Shown piece by piece: positions 17,857 through 25,754 of a stretch of 64,000 bases of DNA (position 1 is its first letter; each line of letters starts with the position of its first letter). The stretch is from Vibrio sp. Of7-15 (GTDB lineage Bacteria > Pseudomonadota > Gammaproteobacteria > Enterobacterales > Vibrionaceae): positions 62,001 through 126,000 of the forward strand of contig NZ_JAKRGH010000007.1 in assembly GCF_022347565.1 (NCBI RefSeq), in the 5' to 3' direction. The notes below the pieces were generated by a model, which was not told where the DNA came from, did not search any database, and was given only the letters and a program-made list of their open reading frames with translations. The position numbers were made by a program, and so were the translations under genes.

Positions 17857-18453
17857 ATGAGTAAAGGCAAAGTTACCCGTGAACATATTTTAAAAAATGC
17901 TTTCACTATTGCCAGTGAATCTGGGTTAGAAAGCCTGACTATTGGTTTACTAGCAAAAGCATGTGGTATGTCGAAAAGCGGTTTGTTCTCGCATTTTAAT
18001 TCAAAGGAAAACCTTCAGGTAGCCGTACTGGAGTATTCCGGGCTCTGTTTTCGCCAGCGGGTTATTGAGCCTGCTCGTGATCAGTTTCCAGAGAACATGG
18101 AAGCGAAGTTAAAGCTTTTGCTCACTAACTGGTTGCAATGGAATCACTCATTTCAAGGCAGCTGTATGTTCTTAGATGCGTGGAAAGATTCCACGGACTC
18201 GAATGACAGCGTGCAAAAAGAGTTGAAAAAAATCATCCAAATTTGGGTGAATTATTTGCAGATCCAAATTGAAAAAGGGCAATCATTGGGTGTATTTAGC
18301 GCTGATATTGACTCAAAACAAGCTGTATTTCAGTTATATGGTGTGTATTTAAGTAGCCATTTGTTTTATTCCATTGAGGTTGAAAACCAATCTCGGGATA
18401 TGTTCTGGCAAGGTGTGGAGCAGCTATTCAGCCAGTGGCGTGTAGAGCCTTAA
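17857..18453 (+). CDS. TetR-family transcriptional regulator
   Basis: A 198-residue regulator. The N-terminal helix-turn-helix is visible in LTIGLLAKACGMSKSGLFSH followed by FNSKENL, and the C-terminal two-thirds forms the ligand-binding and dimerisation domain. The start ATG overlaps the end of an AAGAAGCG stretch. It precedes an alpha/beta hydrolase gene on the same strand. A palindrome occurs before both genes, so it probably represses itself and the hydrolase. The ligand is unknown. Confidence 0.88.
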   Translation: MSKGKVTREHILKNAFTIASESGLESLTIGLLAKACGMSKSGLFSHFNSKENLQVAVLEYSGLCFRQRVIEPARDQFPENMEAKLKLLLTNWLQWNHSFQGSCMFLDAWKDSTDSNDSVQKELKKIIQIWVNYLQIQIEKGQSLGVFSADIDSKQAVFQLYGVYLSSHLFYSIEVENQSRDMFWQGVEQLFSQWRVEP

Positions 18454-18486
18454 GCACATATTAATAACCTGAACTAGGGATAATTT

Positions 18487-18511
18487 AAGAAGCTTTGTAT
18501 GGCTTCTTTAT
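18487..18511 (+). terminator. Terminator-like hairpin after tetR
   Basis: AAGAAGC (18487-18493) and GCTTCTT (18502-18508) pair around an eight-base loop. A short TTATTAAT follows. It would end the tetR transcript before the hydrolase promoter. Confidence 0.4.
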
Positions 18512-18525
18512 TAATACTAATAAAA

Positions 18526-18539
18526 AGCACGAGCGTTCT
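18526..18539. promoter_or_regulatory. Second TetR-operator-like palindrome
   Basis: AGCACG-AG-CGTTCT differs from the tetR-promoter palindrome by one base in the arms. It lies 25 bases before the hydrolase start, inside the expected promoter. Confidence 0.5.
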
Positions 18540-18564
18540 ATTTTTCGGGCGTTAGGAGAAAGGC

Positions 18565-19416
18565 ATGAGCCAAAAAATCTATTTTAATACTGCCAGTTCA
18601 TTTAGCTTGAGACGTAAGCTTATTAATTTAGGCACACGCTTGCATCATACGATGGCACCATCACACGCAAGACGCACAGCACGTAAGCTATTTCTGACGC
18701 CTGTACGCAGCAAACCTAAAAACGTAGAGCCAGCTGGGTTAATCAAAGATAGTGTTGCGACATCTGAAGGTATCATCAAAACGTACCGTCTTGGTGTTGG
18801 ACCAACTTGGGTGCTGAGCCATGGTTGGTCAGGTACGGCGAGTCAGTTTTTTCCATTAATGGAGCATATTGCTAAACAAGGCTACACGGCGCTTGCTTAT
18901 GATCACCCTGCACACGGGGAAAGTGAAGGGCAATATGGTCATCTTCCCTCATTTATTCATGGTTTTGATGAGTTATTAGACACTGTGGATTCCGTTGTTG
19001 GTGTGGTGGCACACAGCATGGGAACGGCGTCGGTATTGGAAAGCCGTCATGCTAAAGTACAATCGGTGCCATTTCTCTTGATTGCTCCAGTACTTAACTA
19101 TACTGAAAATTTATTTAACAGTGTGATTAAGTCTGGCTATTCGCTTAAGCTTTTTCAGGAAGTGGTCGGGGAAGTGGAGCAGCGCTACCAGCATCCAATC
19201 AGCAGTATTAACCCATACCAGCGTTTACAGAACCGCGAAGCGCCAACAATCATAGTGCATGATAAACAAGATAGGTTTACTCATTTTGATATCTCACAAA
19301 AAGCGGCTAATGAAAGTGAGAGAGTCGAACTCGTTGCTACAGAAGGGCAAGGACATGGTCGAGTGATGCAGTGTGCACAAACCATGTCAGGCTTTGATTC
19401 ATTGATAAAGGCATAA
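18565..19416 (+). CDS. Alpha/beta hydrolase
   Basis: A 283-residue alpha/beta-fold hydrolase. The nucleophile elbow is AHSMG (G-x-S-x-G type with Ala first), the oxyanion segment is LSHGWSGTASQF, and a late GQGHGRV supplies the likely catalytic histidine. The acid is probably in HDKQDRF. There is no signal peptide, so the protein is cytoplasmic. GGAG lies before the start. The TetR gene directly upstream and the shared operator suggest induction by the TetR ligand, possibly a fatty acyl compound; the substrate is not known. Confidence 0.85.
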   Translation: MSQKIYFNTASSFSLRRKLINLGTRLHHTMAPSHARRTARKLFLTPVRSKPKNVEPAGLIKDSVATSEGIIKTYRLGVGPTWVLSHGWSGTASQFFPLMEHIAKQGYTALAYDHPAHGESEGQYGHLPSFIHGFDELLDTVDSVVGVVAHSMGTASVLESRHAKVQSVPFLLIAPVLNYTENLFNSVIKSGYSLKLFQEVVGEVEQRYQHPISSINPYQRLQNREAPTIIVHDKQDRFTHFDISQKAANESERVELVATEGQGHGRVMQCAQTMSGFDSLIKA

Positions 19417-19736
19417 TAACGCAAAGTAGCTGCCGCTGATTCTCACGATAGGTTGCAGCTATATCGTTATCTTTACTGGTAATTTCACCGTGTTGATAAA
19501 ATCATTTTAAATTGTAGGGTTTTGTGGTTTATTTTATATAAGTCGGTCAAAAGAAATGTCTTATTTATAAAGGCCGCATGTTATCAGTAACTTATGAGTA
19601 TGCTGTACCAATGTATCTCCCTGCCTTTTTGTCTTTAATATCTCTTCCTTTTCTCAAAATATCTTCTCTTTTGTGGTTGTAAATCAATATTCATCTACTA
19701 GCATAATTATATGGGCAACCATGGAGGGAGTTCTCA
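19417..19736. other. 320-base intergenic region before the nspS-like gene
   Basis: AT-rich. AGCTGC near 19431 and GCAGCT near 19454 could pair as a hairpin after the hydrolase gene. The rest must hold the promoter for the solute-binding protein and MbaA-like pair; no clear operator was found. GGAGGGA (19725 onward) is the ribosome site. Confidence 0.4.
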
Positions 19737-20777
19737 ATGATATTTCTGCAAGTAGCTGTAATTCTTAGTTCTATTGTATTTTCAGTGCAAAGTTCTGCCG
19801 AAGAGGTAAAGCTTACTGTTTTGAACTGGAGTGAATACATGGATCCAGCACTGGTTCAGGCATTTGAACAGGAATATCAAGTAAATGTCGTAGAAGTTAA
19901 CTTTAATTCAGATGAAGAACGAACCGATCTTTTATTACAAAATGATGGCGAAGGGTATGATCTTATCTTAAGTTCTGGCATTGAATTAGAAAATTATGTG
20001 CGAAGAGGCTGGATAGAAAAGCTGGACCCTGAAAAATTAGATTTCTTGGATGATCTTTATCCTAAATGGCGCACCGCGTTTCCACAAACGAAGGATTATG
20101 CTGTTCCGTACTTTTGGGGCACAGTGGGGATTGTATATCGCCAAGATCTAATCAAAGTCCCTATTACAAGCTGGAAACAATTGTATGAGCCGAATGCTCA
20201 ATTAGTGGGCAAAATAGGAATGTTGGAAGACTCACGAGATCTGGTCGGAATGGCTCTTAAATCGTTAGGGTATTCTGCTAATAGTGAAGATTGGCAGCAG
20301 CTTAACCAAGCTGAAGTATTGTTGCACGCACAAAAACCAAGTGTCCGAAGTTATGAATACCCTTCTCTTGATCAAGATGCGCCTATTGTTCAAGGTGATG
20401 TATGGGTTGCCATGATGTACAGCGGTGATGCATTAATGGTGAAAGAGTTTAATGACAACCTTAAGTTTGTGTTACCTGATGAAGGTGGTTCAATATGGGT
20501 CGATTATTGGACGATTGCCGCTAAATCTCAGTACCCAGAATTAGCTTATCAATTTTTAAACTACATCAATAAGCCTGCTTCTGCTGCTCAGCTGGCTGAA
20601 TATGTGTATTACCCCTCTCCGAATAAGAGTGCAGAAGCCTATCTTTCTGAGGAATTTTTAAAGGATTCCACCATTTATCCAACGAAGAAAAGTTTATCAA
20701 AATCTGAATTTTTCTATGCGTTGCCTGATAGAGCGCAGAGAAGAAGAAATAACATAACGATTAACTTGTATCGGTAG
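19737..20777 (+). CDS. nspS: Periplasmic polyamine-binding-like protein (NspS-like)
   Basis: A 346-residue PotD/SBP_bac_8 family protein with a signal peptide ending at QSSA. The mature start LTVLNWSEYMDPALVQAFEQ is typical of spermidine/putrescine-binding proteins. No potABC transport genes are near. Instead it is followed after six bases by a membrane GGDEF-EAL protein, the arrangement of V. cholerae nspS-mbaA, in which NspS binds norspermidine and signals through MbaA. The symbol rests on this arrangement and on family membership, not on an alignment. The ligand is inference. Confidence 0.72.
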   Translation: MIFLQVAVILSSIVFSVQSSAEEVKLTVLNWSEYMDPALVQAFEQEYQVNVVEVNFNSDEERTDLLLQNDGEGYDLILSSGIELENYVRRGWIEKLDPEKLDFLDDLYPKWRTAFPQTKDYAVPYFWGTVGIVYRQDLIKVPITSWKQLYEPNAQLVGKIGMLEDSRDLVGMALKSLGYSANSEDWQQLNQAEVLLHAQKPSVRSYEYPSLDQDAPIVQGDVWVAMMYSGDALMVKEFNDNLKFVLPDEGGSIWVDYWTIAAKSQYPELAYQFLNYINKPASAAQLAEYVYYPSPNKSAEAYLSEEFLKDSTIYPTKKSLSKSEFFYALPDRAQRRRNNITINLYR

Positions 20778-20783
20778 GTGCTT

Positions 20784-23222
20784 ATGAAGCTGCATACGAA
20801 ATTACCGATTTTCTTGATTCCTTTATTGTGTTTGCCTCTGATTTTATTGGGAACCATTGCGTATATTGAGCTTAAAAAGAGCTCGGAGCAAAACAGTATT
20901 GATCAGCTTGATAAATTGTTTGAGCAAATCACGTTTCAGAGTAATAGCTTAATTAAAACGGCACAGGCAAATGCGGAACTGATTGCGAGCGATCCATTAG
21001 TAGAAAACTACTTACTGGCTAAAGAAGAGCGTTATACCTTAATGCAGCGGCCGTTGCTGCGTAAAATACAGCAAGTGATGTCAGTTTTTCCACAATACTA
21101 TGAAGTGCGAATTTTATTGCCTGATGGTTATGAAGATTTGCGCCTTACCAACCATTTCATTCCAAATTTGCGAGAAGATGAGTTTTCAACACCATTGTTT
21201 ACTAACATGATGGAAAATCAGCTGTCGTCGTACACTCAGCTACTACTAAACAGCGATAATAATATGTTTAGTTTGTACGTTTCTCAGCGTTTGGACATTA
21301 AAAATAGCCTCACCTCGAAACCTGAAGATAAGGTGCTAGGGGGGTATTTGGTGATCACGGTGGATTTAACTGAGCTCAAGAAGTCACTAGCACAAGTACC
21401 ATGGGAAGGAGGACATCTAGTTCTCACTGATCGCCGTGGTCAAGTGGTGTTAGCTGCGAGTGATGAGGCAGTTACAGAGCGGATAAAAAGCCATATTTCC
21501 AGTGCTCCGTGGAGCTCTGAAGGTCAACATTTTGAGCTTCATGATATGGACGATACCAACCGCTTTTATCATGGTCGGGTGAAAATTCAAGATAATTTAT
21601 GGTTACATGGCCTGATCCCTGAAGCCATTTTGTTGCAGTCGAGCCGTAATATTTCGTCGCTAGTGGCGAACGTCACCATGTTATCCATTATCTTGTCGAT
21701 TCCATTATTATTGGCGTTAAATCATTACCAAATTTCACGCCCACTCCAGCAATTTCATAAAGCGTTTTCTCGGTTAGGAAGCGGTAAAGAGCTGGTTCAA
21801 ATTGATACTCATGGGGACGATGAGTTGAATGAACTTGGCCGAGAATTTAATCGAATGAGTAAAAGTTTGCATCGTTCTCATGAAAAAATACGAGAATTGG
21901 CTTTTAGTGATAGCTTAACGGGGTTGCCTAATCGATTCATGTTTACTAAGCAGCTGCATTCCTCTATTAAAAAAGCAGAAACAGCCAGTGAAAACTTAAC
22001 GGTGATGTTCCTTGACCTTGATAATTTCAAGATGATTAATGACAGTTTGGGTCATCATGCGGGAGACAGTTTATTACAGCAGGTTGCAGATAGGTTGAAT
22101 GATAACTTGCGGTGTAACGACACCATTTCGAGTAACATGGTCGCGCGGTTAGGAGGAGACGAGTTTACCGTTTTATTAAAAGGTTTGAAAACGCCAGAAG
22201 TGGTGGAGCGGGTGGCTCAGCGAATTATTGATATTATTGCTTTGCCTATTGAATTGGAAGGAAGTGACTATTACCTCAGTGCCAGTGTTGGGGTTGCGTC
22301 TTACCCGGAAAATGGACGTACGACACAAGAGTTGATTAAAAATGCCGATATTGCGATGTATCAGGCAAAGAAGGTGGGGAAAGGTAATTTTCAAAATTAT
22401 ACCGATACATTGAGCAAGCAAAATGAGCAAATGGCGTTTGTAGAACAAAGGTTACATAGAGCCATTGAAGAACAGGCATTTGATCTTTATTACCAACCTA
22501 TTATTGATAGTGACACTCAAAAAATAGCGTCGTTGGAAGCGCTTATTCGTTGGAGTGATCCCGAAAAAGGCTTTATCTCCCCCGATATCTTTATTCCTAT
22601 TGCAGAACGTAATGGCATGATCACCATCATTGGCGATTGGGTGATAAGTACTGCGATTAAACAGTTACAAATTTGGCAACAGAAAGGGCATCACGATATT
22701 CAGGTTGCGGTGAATGTGTCAGCGGTACAGTTGGGGGCTCCTAATTTTGCCCAAAAGTTGAGTGATGCCATCCATAAAGCCAAATTAATTCCAGGTTCGC
22801 TGTATATTGAATTGACGGAAACGGCGGTGTTAAGTGGTGAAAAAAATGTACTGACCGCCTTAAATGAGCTAAGAGATCGAAATATAAAAATAGCCCTAGA
22901 TGATTTTGGTACTGGTTACTCATCACTTAGTTATTTACGTGATTTGCCCATTGATATTCTTAAAATAGATCGCAGTTTTACCACTGAGTTAAGCAACCGA
23001 AATAACAATATTATTTTATCGGCGATTATCATGATGGCTCACGCTCTTGGGCATAAGATTGTGGCCGAAGGAGTTGAAGATGAATCTCATCGCGACTTCT
23101 TGATTCAAGAAGGGTGTGATTTGCTACAAGGTTACTTATTTAGCCGACCGAGACCTGCTACAGAAGTCTCTGAGTTGTTTAACACAGAGTATGATACATG
23201 TAAGGTAGCGAATCGTTTTTAG
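20784..23222 (+). CDS. mbaA: Membrane GGDEF-EAL protein, MbaA-like
   Basis: A 812-residue protein. TM1 is at about residues 8-28, a periplasmic sensor extends to about 290, TM2 is at about 293-315, then HAMP, GGDEF (RLGGDEF near 455) and EAL (SLEALIRW near 584). Both catalytic motifs look intact, along with the DDFGTGYSS and KIDRSF segments of active EAL domains. It could make or break c-di-GMP. The upstream gene encodes a likely periplasmic ligand-binding partner. ATG 20784 is preferred to GTG 20778, which abuts the upstream stop; the ribosome site is weak, so translational coupling is likely. Confidence 0.78.
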   Translation: MKLHTKLPIFLIPLLCLPLILLGTIAYIELKKSSEQNSIDQLDKLFEQITFQSNSLIKTAQANAELIASDPLVENYLLAKEERYTLMQRPLLRKIQQVMSVFPQYYEVRILLPDGYEDLRLTNHFIPNLREDEFSTPLFTNMMENQLSSYTQLLLNSDNNMFSLYVSQRLDIKNSLTSKPEDKVLGGYLVITVDLTELKKSLAQVPWEGGHLVLTDRRGQVVLAASDEAVTERIKSHISSAPWSSEGQHFELHDMDDTNRFYHGRVKIQDNLWLHGLIPEAILLQSSRNISSLVANVTMLSIILSIPLLLALNHYQISRPLQQFHKAFSRLGSGKELVQIDTHGDDELNELGREFNRMSKSLHRSHEKIRELAFSDSLTGLPNRFMFTKQLHSSIKKAETASENLTVMFLDLDNFKMINDSLGHHAGDSLLQQVADRLNDNLRCNDTISSNMVARLGGDEFTVLLKGLKTPEVVERVAQRIIDIIALPIELEGSDYYLSASVGVASYPENGRTTQELIKNADIAMYQAKKVGKGNFQNYTDTLSKQNEQMAFVEQRLHRAIEEQAFDLYYQPIIDSDTQKIASLEALIRWSDPEKGFISPDIFIPIAERNGMITIIGDWVISTAIKQLQIWQQKGHHDIQVAVNVSAVQLGAPNFAQKLSDAIHKAKLIPGSLYIELTETAVLSGEKNVLTALNELRDRNIKIALDDFGTGYSSLSYLRDLPIDILKIDRSFTTELSNRNNNIILSAIIMMAHALGHKIVAEGVEDESHRDFLIQEGCDLLQGYLFSRPRPATEVSELFNTEYDTCKVANRF

Positions 23223-23257
23223 CCCCTTTTCCAGCCTTACCTCCTCTATATTCCTAC

Positions 23258-23283
23258 CCTAATATGTTGCTATTAGGCTTTTT
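23258..23283 (+). terminator. Intrinsic terminator after the mbaA-like gene
   Basis: CCTAATA (23258-23264) pairs with TATTAGG (23271-23277) around TGTTGC, followed by CTTTTTG. This is a standard hairpin plus U-run 36 bases after the stop codon. Confidence 0.65.
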
Positions 23284-23363
23284 GTCAGGATTTACCGAAT
23301 AGTACGTGATGCTCAGTTAGAGCTGTGGCATAGTTGCGAAAACGGTTCTAACGAGATGTAATC

Positions 23364-23633
23364 ATGACAGAAAAACAAGATGATTTTGTGACTGAAGAAA
23401 CACTAATTGAAACCATTGAAAATCAATTAGAAGATGGTCAACCAAAGAAAGTAAAAGAAACACTCATGCGTTTGATGATGACGGGAACTTCTCGTGAAGA
23501 TGCTATCTCTGCTATGGCATGTGCCTTGGCACTAGAGGTGTATGATGTCATGAAAAATGATGTGCCATTTAATGAAAAACGTTACAGCGAACATTTGGAT
23601 GCGTTACCAGACATGAGCTGGATGGAAGAATAA
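23364..23633 (+). CDS. Small acidic hypothetical protein
   Basis: An 89-residue protein, not recognised. It is acidic and helical in appearance, with no signal peptide or membrane segment. Features include EETLIETIENQLEDGQP, a central LMRLMMTGTSREDAISAMA and the C-terminal DMSWMEE. It lies between the mbaA terminator and the ybiB-like gene. A 10-base-pair hairpin follows its stop. Confidence 0.6.
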   Translation: MTEKQDDFVTEETLIETIENQLEDGQPKKVKETLMRLMMTGTSREDAISAMACALALEVYDVMKNDVPFNEKRYSEHLDALPDMSWMEE

Positions 23634-23655
23634 AGAAAACGGCCAATATATTCGC

Positions 23656-23688
23656 TTAAGCCCTTGTGTTCTTTGCATAAGGGCTTAA
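23656..23688 (+). repeat. Hairpin between the acidic protein gene and ybiB
   Basis: TTAAGCCCTT (23656-23665) and AAGGGCTTAA (23679-23688) are perfect complements. No U-run follows, so it may be a terminator of the weaker kind or a processing hairpin. Confidence 0.5.
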
Positions 23689-23726
23689 ATGAAATGGTGG
23701 TTGGAAAGAGATTAAAAGGAAGAAAA

Positions 23727-24722
23727 ATGAGCAGTATCATCGATTGTATTCGCACCGTAGGAAGAGGGGAGCGAAGCCGTAAGCCACTTAATCATTCACA
23801 AGCATACTTGGTGATGAAAGAGTATTTACGAGGTGACGTCGGAGAAGATCAGATGGCAATGCTGATGATGTTGATCCGAGTACAAAATGAAACCGTAGAA
23901 GAAGTGTCTGGTTTTGCTAAAGCATTACGTGAGTATCTTAGAGAAGATTCAAAACCAGAACTGTCACACCTGAGTGCAGATATTGATTGGCCATGCTTTG
24001 CTGGTAAACGTCAGTTACAGGGGCAACCTTGGCATTTATATTCTGCTCACGCGTTAGCGAAAGCAGGGTATAAAGTGTTACTGCACGGCCATGTTGAAGC
24101 GGAAAGTAAACGCCACCACGCTGAACATTATCTCGATAAGCTGAATATTGTACGTTGTGGTTCCATAGAACAAGCCCAGCACGAACTCGAAACGAATAAT
24201 ATTGCCTACTTACCGCTTGCTGTGTATGCCCCGCAAGTTGTGGATATGCTCCGCTGGCAACAAAAGTTTGGTCTGCGTACACCAACCAACACCGCTGCAC
24301 GTATGTTGAACCCCGCTAATGCTGCGATTTCATTACGTGGTAGCTTCCACCCTGGTTTCCCGCAGTTACATGGTGAAGCAGAAGGCTTTCTATTAGAAGA
24401 GTCGGGTGATACGTCATCATGCACGGTTTCTTTTAAAGGGGTTGGCGGTGAAACAGAATACAACCCTAAAGTGAGCCAAACCATTTGGCGGGCAACTCAC
24501 CAAGGCACCGAAGAACTGTATTGGGATGAGCAGCTTATTGAAAGCTTACCGCAACCTGAAAAGTGCGTTTTGGGTACGTCAGATGACAACATGGCACTGA
24601 TGATTAATACCGCAGTAAGTGGCATTGCGTTAGCGTTGTGGGCAAAAGGGCACGATAGCCAGTTAAGCCGAGATCAAGCTATTGAGCAGGCCATTGAATT
24701 GTGGAGACAGTACTGCCAGTAA
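23727..24722 (+). CDS. ybiB: YbiB-like TrpD2-family protein
   Basis: A 331-residue protein of the glycosyltransferase family 3 fold, resembling E. coli YbiB. The N-terminal helical domain (NHSQAYLVMKEYLRGDVGED) is like that of anthranilate phosphoribosyltransferase, followed by a TRTPTNTAARMLNP-like segment (present as RTPTNTAARMLNP). The YbiB group is reported to bind nucleic acid and to lack TrpD activity. AAGGA before ATG 23727 fixes the start; an in-frame TTG at 23664 lies within the upstream hairpin and is unlikely. Confidence 0.8.
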   Translation: MSSIIDCIRTVGRGERSRKPLNHSQAYLVMKEYLRGDVGEDQMAMLMMLIRVQNETVEEVSGFAKALREYLREDSKPELSHLSADIDWPCFAGKRQLQGQPWHLYSAHALAKAGYKVLLHGHVEAESKRHHAEHYLDKLNIVRCGSIEQAQHELETNNIAYLPLAVYAPQVVDMLRWQQKFGLRTPTNTAARMLNPANAAISLRGSFHPGFPQLHGEAEGFLLEESGDTSSCTVSFKGVGGETEYNPKVSQTIWRATHQGTEELYWDEQLIESLPQPEKCVLGTSDDNMALMINTAVSGIALALWAKGHDSQLSRDQAIEQAIELWRQYCQ

Positions 24723-24743
24723 CTGGGCTTATTCATGTTTAGG

Positions 24744-24758
24744 TTACGGTGGCCGTAA
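24744..24758. repeat. Palindrome before the ROK gene
   Basis: TTACGG-TGG-CCGTAA is a perfect 6-3-6 inverted repeat. It lies 12 bases before the ROK start and next to AAGGA. It could be an operator or a short RNA hairpin. Confidence 0.35.
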
Positions 24759-24770
24759 AAGGATTTTAGA

Positions 24771-25703
24771 ATGAAAAACAATCACTATTGGGGTATTGAT
24801 TTAGGCGGTACTAAGGTTGAATGTGTGGTGATGGATGCAGATTATCGCCCGTTATTCCGAGAGCGTTTAGCCACCGAACGTACAAAAGGCTATCAGCATA
24901 TTTTGCAACGTATTAAGCAGTTGATTGATCAAGCTGCGTTAGAATTAAATTATTACCCCGATGTGATTGGGTTTGGCACTCCCGGTACGAGTGATCCTTA
25001 CACTGGTAACATGAAAAATTGCAACAGCACAGAGTTAAATGGAATGCCTTTGAAAACCGATTTAGCCAAGTTGTTGCAAGTTGAAGTTGTGATGAGCAAC
25101 GATGCGAACTGTTTTGCTTTATCAGAAAGTCGAATGGGGGTTGTAGCTGAGGCATTTCCAAAAGCGGAAGTGGTGTTTGCTGTGATAATGGGCACCGGCT
25201 GTGGCGCAGGTATTACAGTCAACGGTAAGGTGTTGAATGGCTTACACAACATTGCCGGAGAATGGGGCCACAATGTGTTAATACCTGGTGGTGAAGCGTG
25301 TTATTGCGGGAAAAGTGGCTGTGTGGAAACGGTGATTGCAGGGCCAAGTGTTGAACGCTACTACCAGCAGCTAACAGATCAGTTCCGTCCTTTGGTGGAA
25401 ATTGTTGAGCTGTCTCGAATGGAAATTACATCTGTTGATTCCGAGGTAGAGGCTGCTCGTCAAACAATTGAGCATTTGTTAGATCACTTTTCACAAGCCA
25501 TTGCTCAAATTATTAATGTGCTGGATCCTGATGTTGTGGTAATTGGTGGCGGGGTAGGAAATATTGATGAGCTATACACTCAAACCTCAAAACGAATTTT
25601 ACCTTGGCTATTTAATGATCGGTTAGAAACGAAATTTGTGAAGCCTAAATTGGGTGATAGCTCTGGTGTTTTTGGTGCCGCATTATTGTGTGAATCGATT
25701 TAA
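24771..25703 (+). CDS. ROK-family sugar kinase
   Basis: A 310-residue ROK protein without the N-terminal DNA-binding domain of ROK repressors, so it is probably a sugar kinase. The ATP motif is GIDLGGTKVECVV, the catalytic Asp is in SNDANCFALSE, and the zinc-binding segment is CYCGKSGCVET. The layout fits N-acetylglucosamine kinase or fructokinase; the sequence alone does not settle the sugar. AAGGA precedes the ATG. No sugar transporter is adjacent. Confidence 0.85.
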   Translation: MKNNHYWGIDLGGTKVECVVMDADYRPLFRERLATERTKGYQHILQRIKQLIDQAALELNYYPDVIGFGTPGTSDPYTGNMKNCNSTELNGMPLKTDLAKLLQVEVVMSNDANCFALSESRMGVVAEAFPKAEVVFAVIMGTGCGAGITVNGKVLNGLHNIAGEWGHNVLIPGGEACYCGKSGCVETVIAGPSVERYYQQLTDQFRPLVEIVELSRMEITSVDSEVEAARQTIEHLLDHFSQAIAQIINVLDPDVVVIGGGVGNIDELYTQTSKRILPWLFNDRLETKFVKPKLGDSSGVFGAALLCESI

Positions 25704-25754
25704 GAGTTTATTTTTTATACTTAACTTTTATAATTTATCTTTAATAACTTGTCT

